In this document: positions 16,521 through 26,333 of the stretch, one piece after another
Position numbering within the stretch: the stretch's first letter is position 1
Layout of the letters: every line of letters starts with the position of its first letter
DNA from: Paracoccus wurundjeri
Lineage (GTDB): Bacteria > Pseudomonadota > Alphaproteobacteria > Rhodobacterales > Rhodobacteraceae
Reading direction: 5' to 3'
Length of the DNA: 64,000 nucleotides
Assembly (NCBI RefSeq): GCF_030678915.1
Contig: NZ_JAUUTZ010000006.1
Span: 62,001 to 126,000 of the forward strand
Program-made: the position numbers and the translations under genes
Notes under the pieces: model-generated
Seen by the model: the letters and a program-made list of their open reading frames with translations, nothing else
What the model was told of the DNA's origin: nothing
Database searches by the model: none

Positions 16521-17374
16521 CTGCCGATGTCCTGAAGGTTGCGATGCTGCAACTGACATCAGGCGACGATCCCTATGCCAATCTGGCAGAGACGATCCCG
16601 CTTCTGCGTAAGGCGGCTGCCGGGGGAGCGGATTTGGTACTGACGCCCGAAGTCACCAATCTTCTGTCGCCCGACCGTGCCAGACAGACGGAAATGCTGA
16701 AACCGGAATCCCAGGATCCGACCCTGGCAGCCTTGCGGACCGAGGCGCGAGCAGCCGGGATCTGGCTGCTGGTCGGCTCGCTGGCACTGAAAGGCGACGA
16801 TCCGGAAGACGGGCGTTTTGCCAATCGCAGCTTCCTGATCGACCCCGAGGGTGAGATCGCAGCGCGATACGACAAACTGCACATGTTCGATGTCACCATT
16901 TCTGAAACGGAGCGATACCGCGAAAGCGCAGCCTATCGTCCCGGCAATCGCGCCGTCCTGGTGCAGGCCGCCGGGCAACCGCTTGGCATGACGATCTGCT
17001 ACGATCTGCGGTTTCCTGAATTGTACCTGCGTCTCGCACGGGCCGGCGCACGGCTTATCACGGTTCCCTCGGCTTTCAGCACCATCACCGGCAAGGCCCA
17101 TTGGGAAGTGCTGCTGCGTGCCCGCGCAATCGAAACCGGTTGTTTCATTCTGGCCCCGGCGCAATGCGCCACACATCCCGCCCCGCATTCCCCGGATCGT
17201 CAGCCCCGTCAAAGCTATGGCCACAGCCTCGCGGTCGATCCATGGGGGAAAGTGCTGGCAGACGGTGGCACTGTTCCGGGCGTGACCTTTGTTTCCCTTG
17301 ACCTTAAGGCGGTTGACAGGGCACGATCCCGTATCCCCTCCCTCAAACATGGCCGGCCTTTCGAAGGCCCATGA
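16517..17374 (+). CDS. Nitrilase-family carbon-nitrogen hydrolase (Nit1-like, deaminated glutathione amidase type)
   Basis: A 285-residue nitrilase-superfamily amidase with the catalytic triad E45 (TPEVTN), K120 (YDKLHMFDV) and C161 (CYDLRFPE). KLHMFDV and CYDLRFPELY match the Nit1 branch, which hydrolyses deaminated glutathione, a toxic transaminase side product. Its coupling to grxC, a glutathione-dependent enzyme, fits that role. It ends in an ATGA overlap with the MarR gene. Confidence 0.88.
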   Translation: MTADVLKVAMLQLTSGDDPYANLAETIPLLRKAAAGGADLVLTPEVTNLLSPDRARQTEMLKPESQDPTLAALRTEARAAGIWLLVGSLALKGDDPEDGRFANRSFLIDPEGEIAARYDKLHMFDVTISETERYRESAAYRPGNRAVLVQAAGQPLGMTICYDLRFPELYLRLARAGARLITVPSAFSTITGKAHWEVLLRARAIETGCFILAPAQCATHPAPHSPDRQPRQSYGHSLAVDPWGKVLADGGTVPGVTFVSLDLKAVDRARSRIPSLKHGRPFEGP

Positions 17375-17853
17375 GAGATATGGAAACGACAAAGAACGAT
17401 CTCGAGCATAAAAAAGGCAATGACAGGCTGGCCGCCAGCCTCTTCGCCGAAGTTCTGATCGCGGATCAGCTATCACGGAACCTGATCAGCCAGGCTCTGC
17501 CGCGCGGGATGCAGATTTCCCATTTCTCGGTCCTGAACCTGCTTTCCCATGTCAATGAGGAACGCACCCCGGCCCAGTTGGCCGAAGCGTTTCATATTAC
17601 CCGCGGCGCCATGACCAACACCTTGTCGCGTCTGGAATGGGCCGGGCATATCCATATTCGTCCCGACTGGGACGATGCGCGCCGAAAATTCGTGTCGATC
17701 AGTCCGGCAGGTCGGGCGGCGCGTGATACGGCAATCGCCTCATTCATGCCGGTCATCACCGAGGTCGTGCAGGATATCGGCGCCGAACGGGTCCGCCTTG
17801 CACTGCCCGTCCTTCGGGAACTTCGCCGCAGACTGGATACCGGCAACCAATAG
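17371..17853 (+). CDS. MarR family transcriptional regulator
   Basis: A 160-residue winged-helix regulator. The recognition region is TPAQLAEAFHITRGAMTNTL, then the wing DWDDARRKFVSISPAGR. MarR dimers usually repress nearby or own promoters and release on binding a small ligand or on oxidation; the ligand is unknown. The start overlaps the amidase gene; an ATG three codons later is equally possible. The coupling to grxC and the amidase hints at thiol or xenobiotic sensing, which is inference. It converges on ubiG with a 5-bp gap. Confidence 0.9.
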   Translation: MRDMETTKNDLEHKKGNDRLAASLFAEVLIADQLSRNLISQALPRGMQISHFSVLNLLSHVNEERTPAQLAEAFHITRGAMTNTLSRLEWAGHIHIRPDWDDARRKFVSISPAGRAARDTAIASFMPVITEVVQDIGAERVRLALPVLRELRRRLDTGNQ

Positions 17854-17858
17854 CGCCG

Positions 17859-18593
17859 CTATTCCGAACGACGGGCGGCGATCGCGTAATTGACCGACAG
17901 ATCACGCTCCGAAAGGCTCCAACCCCAGGTCAGGGGATTGAAAACTATTCCGCGCGCATCGACCGGCTGCAATTTCGAATCACCCATCATGCCCGATAAT
18001 TCCTCTGGCGTGAGGAAACGGTTCCAGTCATGTGTGCCCTTTGGCAGCCAGCGCATGATCCACTCGGCACCAATGATCGCGGCGCCAAAACTTTTCGCGG
18101 TGCGGTTCAGGGTCGAGATCACCGCCAGTCCACCGGGGCGCAGCAAATCGCGGCATGTCGAGACGAACGCAGCCGGATCGGCCACATGCTCGACAATCTC
18201 CAGTGCGAGCACGACATCGAATTCCTCACCCATCCCTGCAAGGGTTTCAGCCGTCGTGGCACGATAATCGATGTCCAGCCCCTGTTGTTCCGCATGAAGC
18301 GAGGCAACCGCGATATTCCCTTCGGCGGCATCCGCGCCAACAACTTTCGCGCCAAGCCGGGCCATGGGCTCTGCGATCAGTCCGCCTCCGCAACCGATAT
18401 CGAGAATGCGCAACCCCTCGAATGGCCGAAGGCTGCGCCGGTCCAGCCCGAATTCCGCCGCGATCTGCGACACGATATAGTCGAGACGAACCGGATTCAT
18501 CATGTGAAGCGGCTTGAATTTGCCCTTCGGATCCCACCATTCCTGTGCCATGGCCTCGAATTTTACGATCTCGGCAGGGTCAATGCTTGTCAT
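17859..18593 (-). CDS. ubiG: Ubiquinone biosynthesis O-methyltransferase
   Basis: The SAM-dependent enzyme for both O-methylations of ubiquinone synthesis. The 244-residue product has motif [21 protein letters not shown] (about 62-82), the EIVEHV block and the family-specific [19 protein letters not shown] start. The N-terminal FEAMAQEWW matches UbiG. It is monocistronic and divergent from the iminopeptidase gene by 47 bp. Confidence 0.95.
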   Translation of the reverse strand: MTSIDPAEIVKFEAMAQEWWDPKGKFKPLHMMNPVRLDYIVSQIAAEFGLDRRSLRPFEGLRILDIGCGGGLIAEPMARLGAKVVGADAAEGNIAVASLHAEQQGLDIDYRATTAETLAGMGEEFDVVLALEIVEHVADPAAFVSTCRDLLRPGGLAVISTLNRTAKSFGAAIIGAEWIMRWLPKGTHDWNRFLTPEELSGMMGDSKLQPVDARGIVFNPLTWGWSLSERDLSVNYAIAARRSE

Positions 18594-18628
18594 GTTGGCT
18601 CCTTCTGGCGAGTTCCGGCAGTTGGGCT

Positions 18629-18634
18629 TATAAT
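18629..18634 (+). promoter_or_regulatory. Perfect -10 box TATAAT six bases before the start codon
   Basis: TATAAT ends 6 nt before the ATG at 18641, so transcription should start at or next to the A of ATG. The -35 region is weak. No Shine-Dalgarno precedes the ATG, consistent with a leaderless mRNA for the iminopeptidase. Confidence 0.5.
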
Positions 18635-18640
18635 CCGTTC

Positions 18641-19627
18641 ATGGACAGATTGTCAGAACAAATCGGTTACTCGCCGGGACGCCTTTATTCTGCGGCCGAA
18701 CCATATGAACGGCGAATCGTCGATACCGGCGACGGGCACCGTCTGTATGTCGAGGAATGCGGCAAACCCGATGGTCAACCGGTCATCGTTCTCCACGGCG
18801 GACCGGGCGGCGGATGCAGTCCCTATATGCGCCGTTTCTTCGATCCGGATCATTACCGCGTCATATTGTTCGATCAACGCGGTTGCGGCCGCTCGCGTCC
18901 TGCGGCCTCGGTTCAGAACAATACGACCGCGCATCTGATCGGGGACATCGAACAGATTCGCAGACTGCTGGGGATCGATTCGACCCTGCTGTTCGGGGGA
19001 AGCTGGGGGGCAACCCTTGCGCTGGCATATGCGCAGGCCCATCCGAAACGGGTATCGGGGCTGATTTTGCGTGGCGTGTTCCTTGGCCGGCAGACCGAAC
19101 TGGATTGGTTCTATGGCGGCGGTGCCGGACGGTTCTTCCCCGATCTCTGGGCGCGCTTTTGCGATCCGATTCCGGAAACCGAGCGCAATGACATGATCGC
19201 CGCATATCATCGCCGCCTTTTCTCTGACGATCTGGGGCAACAATCACGCTATGCGCTGCCGTGGCTTATGTGGGAAAACGCGCTGGCAGGATTGCAGAAC
19301 CAGTCCGGCGGTCACGCGCCGACGGAATACGCGCGGGCATTTGCCCGGCTGGAGAATCACTACTTCGCCAATGGCTGCTTTCTGGACGAAGGCCAGCTTT
19401 TGCGTGACCGCAACCTGATCGCACATCTGCCCGCAGTGATCGTTCAGGGCCGCTATGATATGGTCTGCCCGCCGCTCTCTGCCTGGGAGCTTGCGCAGGG
19501 CTGGGGGCGGTGTGAGCTACGATTGATTCCCGCTTCGGGCCACGCCCTGTCCGAACCGCGCATCACGCAGGAGCTGATCAGGGTCATGGATGCCATCCGC
19601 GAGGGGCTTTTCGCCAATTCGCATTAA
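18641..19627 (+). CDS. pip: Prolyl aminopeptidase (proline iminopeptidase)
   Basis: An alpha/beta-hydrolase of 328 residues that releases N-terminal proline from peptides in the cytosol. Motifs: oxyanion HGGPGGG (52-58), DQRGCGRS, nucleophile S121 in GGSWGATLAL, D273 in GRYDMVCP and H301 in SGHALSE. LYSAAEPY at the N-terminus is typical of Pip. The stop codon overlaps the stop of the convergent CAP gene in a shared TTAA. Confidence 0.95.
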   Translation: MDRLSEQIGYSPGRLYSAAEPYERRIVDTGDGHRLYVEECGKPDGQPVIVLHGGPGGGCSPYMRRFFDPDHYRVILFDQRGCGRSRPAASVQNNTTAHLIGDIEQIRRLLGIDSTLLFGGSWGATLALAYAQAHPKRVSGLILRGVFLGRQTELDWFYGGGAGRFFPDLWARFCDPIPETERNDMIAAYHRRLFSDDLGQQSRYALPWLMWENALAGLQNQSGGHAPTEYARAFARLENHYFANGCFLDEGQLLRDRNLIAHLPAVIVQGRYDMVCPPLSAWELAQGWGRCELRLIPASGHALSEPRITQELIRVMDAIREGLFANSH

Positions 19628-20154
19628 TGCGATGCTCCGTAGACAGCGGCCCAGAAATGCGTTCTCCCATCCGATCCGATCGCATGGCCGATACCGAAAT
19701 CCCGCACTTGCGGACGCAGGATATTGTCACGATGCTTCGGTGACGCGTTCCATACGCTTAACGCCTGGTTCACATCATACGGTCCGGCGGCGATATTTTC
19801 AGCCACCAGCATGGGCCTGTAGCCCAGCGCCTTGACGCGCGCATTCGGTCCGGAGGATGAGCTGCCATTATGGGTCATGCTGCCACGCTTCGCCATGTCG
19901 CATGCATGTTCGGCGGCGGCCCGCGCCAGAACGGCGTTCTGCTGAACCCTGGGCAATCCGGCTCTTGCACGCGCGATATTCGTTGTCTGCACCCCGATCC
20001 GGTTATCGGCCGCCGATGCGCCAGAGCATTGAACGTCGCCACCAGCCGATAACTGCGCGTTATCCGAACCCGCGCTGTCGACGCCTGAAGGCGGAGCCGC
20101 GCAAGCAGCGGTTAGCAGGCCAAGCGTGAGTATGGCGTGTTTCGAAGTCAGCAT
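19624..20154 (-). CDS. CAP/SCP-domain lipoprotein
   Basis: A 176-residue paralogue of the 12125-12640 protein. The lipoprotein signal ends LLTAAC (C18). The CAP domain has ARAAAEHACDMAKRGSMTHN, GENIAAGPYD and SPKHRDNILRP. An internal Cys pair (about C43 and C85) could form a disulfide. The start chosen is the ATG behind AGGA; an in-frame ATG 9 codons upstream is possible. Function unknown; exported. Confidence 0.87.
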   Translation of the reverse strand: MLTSKHAILTLGLLTAACAAPPSGVDSAGSDNAQLSAGGDVQCSGASAADNRIGVQTTNIARARAGLPRVQQNAVLARAAAEHACDMAKRGSMTHNGSSSSGPNARVKALGYRPMLVAENIAAGPYDVNQALSVWNASPKHRDNILRPQVRDFGIGHAIGSDGRTHFWAAVYGASH

Positions 20155-20242
20155 GGTCCTATCCGCCCCGTTTCTTCCCATCCCGGATTTGCTTATCAGA
20201 CGGTAAACGATCCGGCATCCTCCCCAAGGGTATACAGCACCC

Positions 20243-20271
20243 TTGCACATTTCTCCAAACCTCAATATATA
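20243..20271 (+). promoter_or_regulatory. Sigma70-type promoter for the rimP-nusA-infB operon
   Basis: TTGCAC (20243-20248), exactly 17 bp, then TATATA (20266-20271). The predicted start near 20278 gives a leader of about 70 nt that runs into the hairpin at 20325. A second TTGACA at 20277 lacks a matching -10. Confidence 0.6.
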
Positions 20272-20324
20272 CCCGCTTGACAGCGGCGCAGGCTTCCACC
20301 CCCTGCCCCGACCGGAAGTTTCGC

Positions 20325-20350
20325 ACGGGCCCGCTGAAGGCCCGTTTTTT
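20325..20350 (+). terminator. Terminator/attenuator in the rimP leader
   Basis: Stem ACGGGCC/GGCCCGT (20325-20331, 20339-20345) with a 7-nt loop and T tail to 20350 sits between the predicted promoter and the rimP ribosome site. As no gene lies upstream on this strand, it most likely attenuates the operon or ends a short leader RNA. Confidence 0.75.
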
Positions 20351-20367
20351 GTATCCAAAGGGAAGTC

Positions 20368-20988
20368 ATGTCCAACGACCTGATCGCCAAGACCGCCATC
20401 GACCGGCGCCTTGCCGAGATCATCGCACCGGTGATCGAGGATCTTGGCTTCGAATTGATTCGCGTGCGGCTTCAGGGCGGCAAGCAGGCGACCCTGCAGA
20501 TCATGGCCGACCGGCCCGAAGGCGGTATCAACGTGGATGATTGCGGCGATATCTCTGTCGCGGTAAGCGCTACGCTGGATGTCGAGGATCCGCTTGAAGA
20601 GGCCTATCATCTGGAGGTCAGCAGCCCCGGCATCGACCGCCCGCTAACCCGGCTGAAGGATTTCGAAACCTTCCAGGGCTATGAGGTCAGGCTGGAAACC
20701 AATCAGCCGATCGACGGTCGCAAACGCTGGAAGGGCGAGTTGGCTGGTGTCGAGGGCGATGAGGTCTTGCTGAATATCGACGTGGACGGAGAGATTCAGA
20801 CCATCGGGCTGCATCTCGACTGGTTGTCGGATGCCAAGCTGGTGCTGAGCGACGATCTGATCCGCGAAATGCTGCGTCAGAAGAAGGAAGCCGGTGTCGA
20901 GATCGGCAATCTGGACGAATCCGCTTTTGACGAAATCGAAACAGAAGATGATGGCGCGGACCGCGCCGATGACCCAAGGAGTAAGTGA
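20368..20988 (+). CDS. rimP: Ribosome maturation factor RimP
   Basis: A 30S assembly factor, 206 residues. Blocks: [39 protein letters not shown] and [14 protein letters not shown], the family hallmark. It has an acidic C-terminal tail. The ribosome site AAGGGAAG precedes the ATG. The TGA overlaps the nusA ATG by one base (TGATG). It is the first gene of the classic rimP-nusA-ylxR-infB operon. Confidence 0.96.
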   Translation: MSNDLIAKTAIDRRLAEIIAPVIEDLGFELIRVRLQGGKQATLQIMADRPEGGINVDDCGDISVAVSATLDVEDPLEEAYHLEVSSPGIDRPLTRLKDFETFQGYEVRLETNQPIDGRKRWKGELAGVEGDEVLLNIDVDGEIQTIGLHLDWLSDAKLVLSDDLIREMLRQKKEAGVEIGNLDESAFDEIETEDDGADRADDPRSK

Positions 20989-22598
20989 TGGCGATCACCT
21001 CTGCCAATCAGTTGGAACTGCTGCAAACAGCCGAAGCCGTGGCACGCGAGAAGATGATCGAGCCCGAACTCGTCATCGAAGCGATGGAAGACAGCCTCGC
21101 CCGTGCCGCTAAATCCCGCTATGGCGCCGAGATGGATATCCGGGTGAAGATCGACCGCAAGACGGGCAATGCAAGCTTCACCCGCGTCCGCACCGTGGTC
21201 GAAGACGACGCGGTCGAAAATTATCAGGCCGAACTGACCGTCGAGCAGGCCCGCCCCTATCTGGACAACCCGCAGGTCGGCGACGTGATCGTGGACGAAG
21301 TTCCGCCGGTGGAACTGGGACGAATCGCCGCGCAGTCTGCCAAACAGGTGATCCTGCAACGTGTCCGCGAGGCCGAACGCGACCGTCAGTATGAAGAATT
21401 CAAGGACCGCGCCGGAACCATCATCAACGGCGTCGTCAAGCGCGAGGAATACGGCAATATCATCGTCGATGTCGGTCGGGGCGAGGCGGTGCTGCGCCGC
21501 AATGAAAAGATCGGCCGCGAAAGCTATCGTCCGAACGACCGGATCCGCGCCTATGTCAAGGATGTGCGTCGCGAAACCCGTGGTCCGCAGATTTTCCTGT
21601 CGCGCACCGATCCGCAGTTCATGGCGGAACTGTTCAAGATGGAAGTGCCGGAAATCTATGACGGCATCATCGAGATCAAGGCTGTGGCCCGCGATCCCGG
21701 CTCGCGTGCGAAAATCGCTGTGATCAGCTATGACAATTCCATCGATCCGGTCGGTGCCTGTGTCGGCATGCGCGGCAGCCGGGTTCAGGCCGTCGTCGGC
21801 GAATTGCAGGGCGAAAAGATCGACATCATCCCCTGGAACGAGGATCAGGCAACCTTCCTTGTGAACGCGCTGCAACCTGCCGAGGTCAGCAAGGTCGTGT
21901 TCGACGAGGATGGCGGCAGGATCGAGGTCGTGGTGCCGGATGAGCAGCTTAGCCTTGCCATCGGCCGTCGCGGCCAGAACGTGCGGCTGGCCAGTCAGTT
22001 GACCGGCCTCGATATCGACATTCTCACCGAGGAAGAGGAATCCAAGCGCCGTCAGGCCGAATTCAACACCCGCACCCAGATGTTCATGGACGCGCTTGAT
22101 CTGGACGAATTCTTCGCCCAGCTTCTGGTCGCCGAAGGCTTCACCGATCTGGAAGAGGTCGCCTATGTCGAGCAAGGCGAATTGCTGACCATCGACGGTG
22201 TCGACGAAAGCACGGCGGAAGAGCTGCAGGCCCGTGCCCGCGACGTTCTGGAGGCCCGCAACAAGACCGCTCTTGAAAATGCCCGAGCGCTCGGGGTCGA
22301 GGATTCGCTGGTTGAATTCGAGGGGCTGAATCCCCAGATGATCGAGGCATTGGCCAAGGACGGCATCAAGACGCTGGAAGATTTCGCCACCTGCGCCGAT
22401 TGGGAACTTGCCGGCGGCTGGACCACGGTCGACGGACAGCGCGTCAAGGATGAAGGCCTGCTGGAGCCATTCGACGTCTCGCTGGAAGAGGCGCAGCATC
22501 TGGTCATGACCGCTCGTGTCAGCCTTGGCTGGGTTGATCCTGCCGAGCTTGAAACAGCCGCGGAAGAAACCGAAACCGACGAGGAGGCCGGGGCCTGA
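20988..22598 (+). CDS. nusA: Transcription termination/antitermination factor NusA
   Basis: A 536-residue RNA-polymerase-associated factor. Order: N-terminal RNAP-binding domain (1-130), S1 (about 135-200, GTIINGVVKREEYGNIIVDV), two KH domains (GMRGSRVQAVVGELQGEKID; AIGRRGQNVRLASQLTG), then two C-terminal helix-hairpin repeats (370-510) and an acidic tail. The start is the ATG after AAGGAG; the GTG immediately before it is less likely. NusA may regulate its own operon at the leader terminator, as in E. coli (inference). Confidence 0.97.
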   Translation: MAITSANQLELLQTAEAVAREKMIEPELVIEAMEDSLARAAKSRYGAEMDIRVKIDRKTGNASFTRVRTVVEDDAVENYQAELTVEQARPYLDNPQVGDVIVDEVPPVELGRIAAQSAKQVILQRVREAERDRQYEEFKDRAGTIINGVVKREEYGNIIVDVGRGEAVLRRNEKIGRESYRPNDRIRAYVKDVRRETRGPQIFLSRTDPQFMAELFKMEVPEIYDGIIEIKAVARDPGSRAKIAVISYDNSIDPVGACVGMRGSRVQAVVGELQGEKIDIIPWNEDQATFLVNALQPAEVSKVVFDEDGGRIEVVVPDEQLSLAIGRRGQNVRLASQLTGLDIDILTEEEESKRRQAEFNTRTQMFMDALDLDEFFAQLLVAEGFTDLEEVAYVEQGELLTIDGVDESTAEELQARARDVLEARNKTALENARALGVEDSLVEFEGLNPQMIEALAKDGIKTLEDFATCADWELAGGWTTVDGQRVKDEGLLEPFDVSLEEAQHLVMTARVSLGWVDPAELETAAEETETDEEAGA

Positions 22599-22620
22599 CC
22601 GCCCCGGATCTGGCAAGGCC

Positions 22621-23241
22621 GTGAGCCGAGGCGGGCGGGATAAATCGCGCGAGCAGCCCGAGCGGCGTTGCATCGTCACCGGCGAGGTACAGCCCAAGCC
22701 CGGGCTGATCCGCTTCGTCGTGGGGCCGGACAACATCATTGTGCCGGATCTGGCCGAAAAATTGCCGGGTCGCGGTATCTGGGTTGCAGCCGATCCCGCA
22801 GCGCTTGAAAAGGCCGCAACGAAGGGATTGTTCTCCCGTGCCGCCAGGGCGCAGGTGAAGGCCCCCGAGGATCTGGCCGGGTTGGTCGAAACCGCCCTTG
22901 CGCGGCGTGTGGTCGAGCTGATTTCACTTGCCCGCAAGTCCGGCAAGGCGGTAGCAGGGTTTGAAAAGGTTAAGGGCTGGCTCGCGGAAGGCAAGGCAAA
23001 GGTTCTGCTGCAGGCCAGCGACGGCTCGGAACGCGGAAAGGGCAAGCTGTGGACACCGACAGGCGGTCGATGGTTCGGTTGCCTGACCGCATCAGAATTG
23101 GGTTTGTCCTTCGGGCGCGATCATGTCATACACGGCGCGCTTGCGGCGGGTGGCCTGACGGACAAGGTGATCTTGGAAGCCGGCAGACTGACGGGTCTGC
23201 GCGGGCATGACGGCGGCAATACGGCGGCCGGGAAGGAATGA
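22621..23241 (+). CDS. ylxR: YlxR (DUF448) / L7Ae-like RNA-binding protein
   Basis: A two-domain protein of 206 residues. The N-terminal YlxR domain has [19 protein letters not shown] and LPGRGIWV; the C-terminal L7Ae/L30e-like domain has [20 protein letters not shown]. It probably binds RNA or nucleoid; YlxR proteins affect RNase P and transcription in Gram-positives. The GTG start follows AAGG; the frame is open upstream inside nusA, but homology begins after the GTG. It overlaps the IF-2 region by ATGA. Confidence 0.87.
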   Translation: MSRGGRDKSREQPERRCIVTGEVQPKPGLIRFVVGPDNIIVPDLAEKLPGRGIWVAADPAALEKAATKGLFSRAARAQVKAPEDLAGLVETALARRVVELISLARKSGKAVAGFEKVKGWLAEGKAKVLLQASDGSERGKGKLWTPTGGRWFGCLTASELGLSFGRDHVIHGALAAGGLTDKVILEAGRLTGLRGHDGGNTAAGKE

Positions 23242-23249
23242 AGACGCAG

Positions 23250-25823
23250 ATGAGCGATAACGACGGTAAAAAAACACTTGGCCTTGGCGGCGGCAGTCGT
23301 CCGGGACAGGTCAAACAAAGTTTCAGCCATGGCCGCACCAAGAATGTGGTCGTGGAAACCAAACGCAAGCGCGTCATGGTGCCCAAGCCGGGTACCACGC
23401 AATCCGGTTCCGGCGACAAGGGTAAAGTCGGTGGCAGCAAGTCCGGGGGCGCCTCCTCCAAACGGCCGGCGGGAATTTCGGATGCCGAAATGGAGCGCCG
23501 CCTGAAGGCTCTGGCTGCCGCCAGAGCTCGCGAAGCCGACGAAACCGCCGCCCGCGAAGCCGATGAAAAGGCCCGCGAGGAAGAGCGTGAACGCCGCCGG
23601 GCCGAGATCGAAGAGAAAGCCCGTCAGGAGCGTGAACGCGAAGAAGCTTTGAAGGCCAAGGCCGAGGAAGAAGCGCGTGCCGCCCGCGAAGCGGAAGAAC
23701 TGGCCAAGCGCAAGGCCGAGCCGAAGAAAGAAACGCCGGCACCGAAGGCGAAACCGGCAGCGGATGCTCCGCCTGCACCTCCTCAGGATCAGGCTGCCAT
23801 CGAAGCTGCGGCGTCCCGTGCTGAAACCAAGGGTGTCTCTGCTGCGGGTCCGCGCAAGGGTGACCGCGACCGCCCCGACCGGGGCAATGATCGTGACGTA
23901 CGCAGCAAGGCCGGGCGCGACGACAATCGTCGCTCGGGCAAGCTGTCGCTTTCTCAGGCGCTTGAAGGCGAAGGCGGACGCCAGCGCAGTCTTGCCGCCA
24001 TGAAACGCAAGCAAGAGCGGGCGCGTCAGAAGGCGATGGGCCAGCAGCAGCGGGCCGAAAAGGTTGCGCGCGAAGTGCAGCTGCCCGAAACCATCGTCGT
24101 TCAGGAACTGGCGAATCGGATGGCCGAGCGCGCCGCCGATGTCATCAAATCGCTGATGAATATGGGCATGATGGTGTCGATCAATCAATCCATCGACGCG
24201 GATACCGCAGAACTGGTGATCGAGGAATTCGGCCACAAGACCGTGCGCGTCAGCGACTCGGATGTCGAACAGGTTATCGATACGGTCGAGGACAAGCCCG
24301 AGGATCGACAGCCGCGTCCACCGGTCATTACCATCATGGGCCATGTCGATCACGGCAAGACCTCGCTTCTGGACGCGATCCGCAAGGCCAATGTTGTCTC
24401 GGCCGAAGCCGGCGGAATCACCCAGCATATCGGCGCCTATCAGGTGAAGACCGATTCGGGCAGCGTGCTGACCTTCCTCGATACGCCCGGTCACGCCGCG
24501 TTCACGTCGATGCGGGCACGTGGTGCCAATGTGACGGATATCGTCGTTCTGGTGGTTGCCGCCGATGATGCGGTGATGCCGCAGACCATCGAGGCGATCA
24601 ATCATGCCAAGGCCGCCAAGGTGCCGATGATCGTTGCCATCAACAAGATCGACAAGCCCGAGGCCGATCCCGATAAGGTGCGTACTTCATTGCTGCATCA
24701 GGAGGTGATCGTCGAGAAACTCTCTGGTGACGTGCAGGATGTCGAGGTTTCCGCGGCAACCGGTCAGGGTCTGGATGAATTGCTGGAAGCCATTGCGCTG
24801 CAAGCGGAAATTCTTGAACTGAAGGCCAATCCCGCCCGCGCTGCTCAGGGTGCGGTGATCGAGGCGCAGCTTGACGTCGGCCGCGGCCCCGTCGCGACGG
24901 TTCTGATCCAGAACGGCACCTTGCGGCGCGGCGATATTTTCGTCGTCGGCGAGCAATGGGGCAAGGTTCGCGCACTTATCAACGATCAGGGTGAACGTGT
25001 GGAGGAAGCCGGACCTTCGGTTCCGGTGGAGGTCCTGGGCCTTAACGGCACGCCCGAAGCCGGCGATGTTCTGAACGTCGTCGAAACCGAGGCACAGGCT
25101 CGCGAAATTGCGGATTATCGTAGTCAGCAAGCCAAGGACAAACGCGCCGCCGCCGGTGCCGCGACCACGCTTGAGCAGCTTATGGCGAAGGCCAAGGCCG
25201 ACGAGAGTGTTGCAGAGCTTCCGGTGGTGGTGAAAGCCGATGTGCAGGGCTCTGCCGAAGCCATCGTTCAGGCGCTTGAAAAGATCGGCAATGATGAAGT
25301 CCGTGTCCGCGTCATCCATTATGGTGTCGGCGCGATCACCGAATCGGACATCACACTGGCGGAAGCGTCGCAAACCCCGGTTATCGGTTTCAATGTCCGC
25401 GCGAATGCTCCGGCCCGGAATGCGGCCAACCAGAAGGGTGTCGAGATCCGCTATTACTCGATCATCTACGATCTGGTCGACGACATCAAAGCCGCCGCCT
25501 CGGGTCTGTTGTCCGCCGAAGTCCGCGAAAACTTCATCGGCTATGCCGAAATCAAGGAAGTGTTCAAGGTCACCGGCGTCGGCAAGGTCGCTGGTTGTCT
25601 TGTGACCGAGGGCGTGGCGCGGCGTTCCGCGGGTGTCCGCCTGCTGCGCGACAGCGTTGTGATCCACGAAGGCACGCTGAAGACACTCAAGCGCTTCAAG
25701 GACGAGGTCAAAGAGGTTCAGTCCGGCCAGGAATGCGGCATGGCCTTCGAGAATTACGATGATATCCGTGCAGGCGATGTCATCGAAATCTTCGAACGCG
25801 AAGAGGTCGAACGCAACCTGTAA
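23250..25823 (+). CDS. infB: Translation initiation factor IF-2
   Basis: A GTPase that places initiator tRNA on the 30S subunit; 857 residues. A basic/Ala-Glu-Arg-rich coiled-coil N-terminus (to about 260) is followed by the IF2_N domain, the G domain (G1 GHVDHGKT at 364-371, DTPGH, NKID) and the C-terminal tRNA-binding domains. The start is the second ATG ([12 protein letters not shown]), matching family N-termini; the ATG at 23238 lies right on GGAAGGA with no spacing. It ends the operon at a strong terminator. Confidence 0.95.
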   Translation: MSDNDGKKTLGLGGGSRPGQVKQSFSHGRTKNVVVETKRKRVMVPKPGTTQSGSGDKGKVGGSKSGGASSKRPAGISDAEMERRLKALAAARAREADETAAREADEKAREEERERRRAEIEEKARQEREREEALKAKAEEEARAAREAEELAKRKAEPKKETPAPKAKPAADAPPAPPQDQAAIEAAASRAETKGVSAAGPRKGDRDRPDRGNDRDVRSKAGRDDNRRSGKLSLSQALEGEGGRQRSLAAMKRKQERARQKAMGQQQRAEKVAREVQLPETIVVQELANRMAERAADVIKSLMNMGMMVSINQSIDADTAELVIEEFGHKTVRVSDSDVEQVIDTVEDKPEDRQPRPPVITIMGHVDHGKTSLLDAIRKANVVSAEAGGITQHIGAYQVKTDSGSVLTFLDTPGHAAFTSMRARGANVTDIVVLVVAADDAVMPQTIEAINHAKAAKVPMIVAINKIDKPEADPDKVRTSLLHQEVIVEKLSGDVQDVEVSAATGQGLDELLEAIALQAEILELKANPARAAQGAVIEAQLDVGRGPVATVLIQNGTLRRGDIFVVGEQWGKVRALINDQGERVEEAGPSVPVEVLGLNGTPEAGDVLNVVETEAQAREIADYRSQQAKDKRAAAGAATTLEQLMAKAKADESVAELPVVVKADVQGSAEAIVQALEKIGNDEVRVRVIHYGVGAITESDITLAEASQTPVIGFNVRANAPARNAANQKGVEIRYYSIIYDLVDDIKAAASGLLSAEVRENFIGYAEIKEVFKVTGVGKVAGCLVTEGVARRSAGVRLLRDSVVIHEGTLKTLKRFKDEVKEVQSGQECGMAFENYDDIRAGDVIEIFEREEVERNL

Positions 25824-25845
25824 CGCCGTCCTGATACGACAACAT

Positions 25846-25873
25846 AAAAAAGGGGCCTTAAAGGCCCCTTTTT
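25846..25873. terminator. Bidirectional terminator between infB and mutT
   Basis: A-run, GGGGCC stem (25852-25857), loop TTAAA, GGCCCC (25863-25868), T-run. The A and T tracts let it work for both convergent operons. Confidence 0.92.
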
Positions 25874-25934
25874 CCGTTCAAGACTTCACCGTTCCGCCCG
25901 CCAAGAGAGGAGCATCCACCCGGTGTTTCGCCCC

Positions 25935-26333
25935 TTACAACCACATCTGTAGAGCTGCGATCAAAGGGATATCTGCGGGTGGCATCGGGTAATCGCGCAA
26001 TTGCTGTGCCCTGACCCATTTCAGCACCTGCCCTTCCTGCGGACGAACCACGCCATTCCATTTGCGGCATGCGAATAGCGGCATCAAAAGATGAAAATCC
26101 TCATAGCTGTGGCTGGCGAATGAAAGCGGCGCAAGACAGGATGCCCATGTATCGATGTCCAGCTCTTCCTGCAATTCGCGGATCAGGGCCGCTTCCGGCG
26201 TTTCCCCCGGTTCGACCTTGCCGCCGGGAAACTCCCACAAACCGGCCATGGATTTCCCCTCTGGGCGCTGCGCAAGAAGTACGCGCCCATCAGGGTCGAT
26301 CAAAGCGACCGCAGAAACCAGAACCGTCTTCAC
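25935..26333 (-). CDS. mutT: 8-oxo-dGTP diphosphatase (MutT Nudix family)
   Basis: A 132-residue Nudix enzyme that removes oxidised guanine nucleotides. Nudix box GGKVEPGETPEAALIRELQE then EL follows the substrate-binding LLAQRPEGKSMAGLWEFPGG, classic MutT. C-terminal WVRAQQLRDYPMPPADIPL also fits MutT. It is the last gene of the isomerase-argJ-mutT operon, starting inside the argJ stop (ATGA). Confidence 0.94.
   Translation of the reverse strand: MKTVLVSAVALIDPDGRVLLAQRPEGKSMAGLWEFPGGKVEPGETPEAALIRELQEELDIDTWASCLAPLSFASHSYEDFHLLMPLFACRKWNGVVRPQEGQVLKWVRAQQLRDYPMPPADIPLIAALQMWL

Noticed and set aside
20278..20350. tRNA gene before rimP, as in E. coli (metY)
   Set aside because: The 70-nt stretch shows no cloverleaf or T-arm; it ends in a terminator hairpin only.
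20877..23045. 722-codon minus-strand ORF opposite nusA/ylxR
   Set aside because: It is the antisense shadow of two well-conserved genes; its product resembles no family and high GC makes such long shadows common.
23121..24605. 494-codon minus-strand ORF opposite infB
   Set aside because: Low-complexity translation antisense to IF-2; no domain and no ribosome site.
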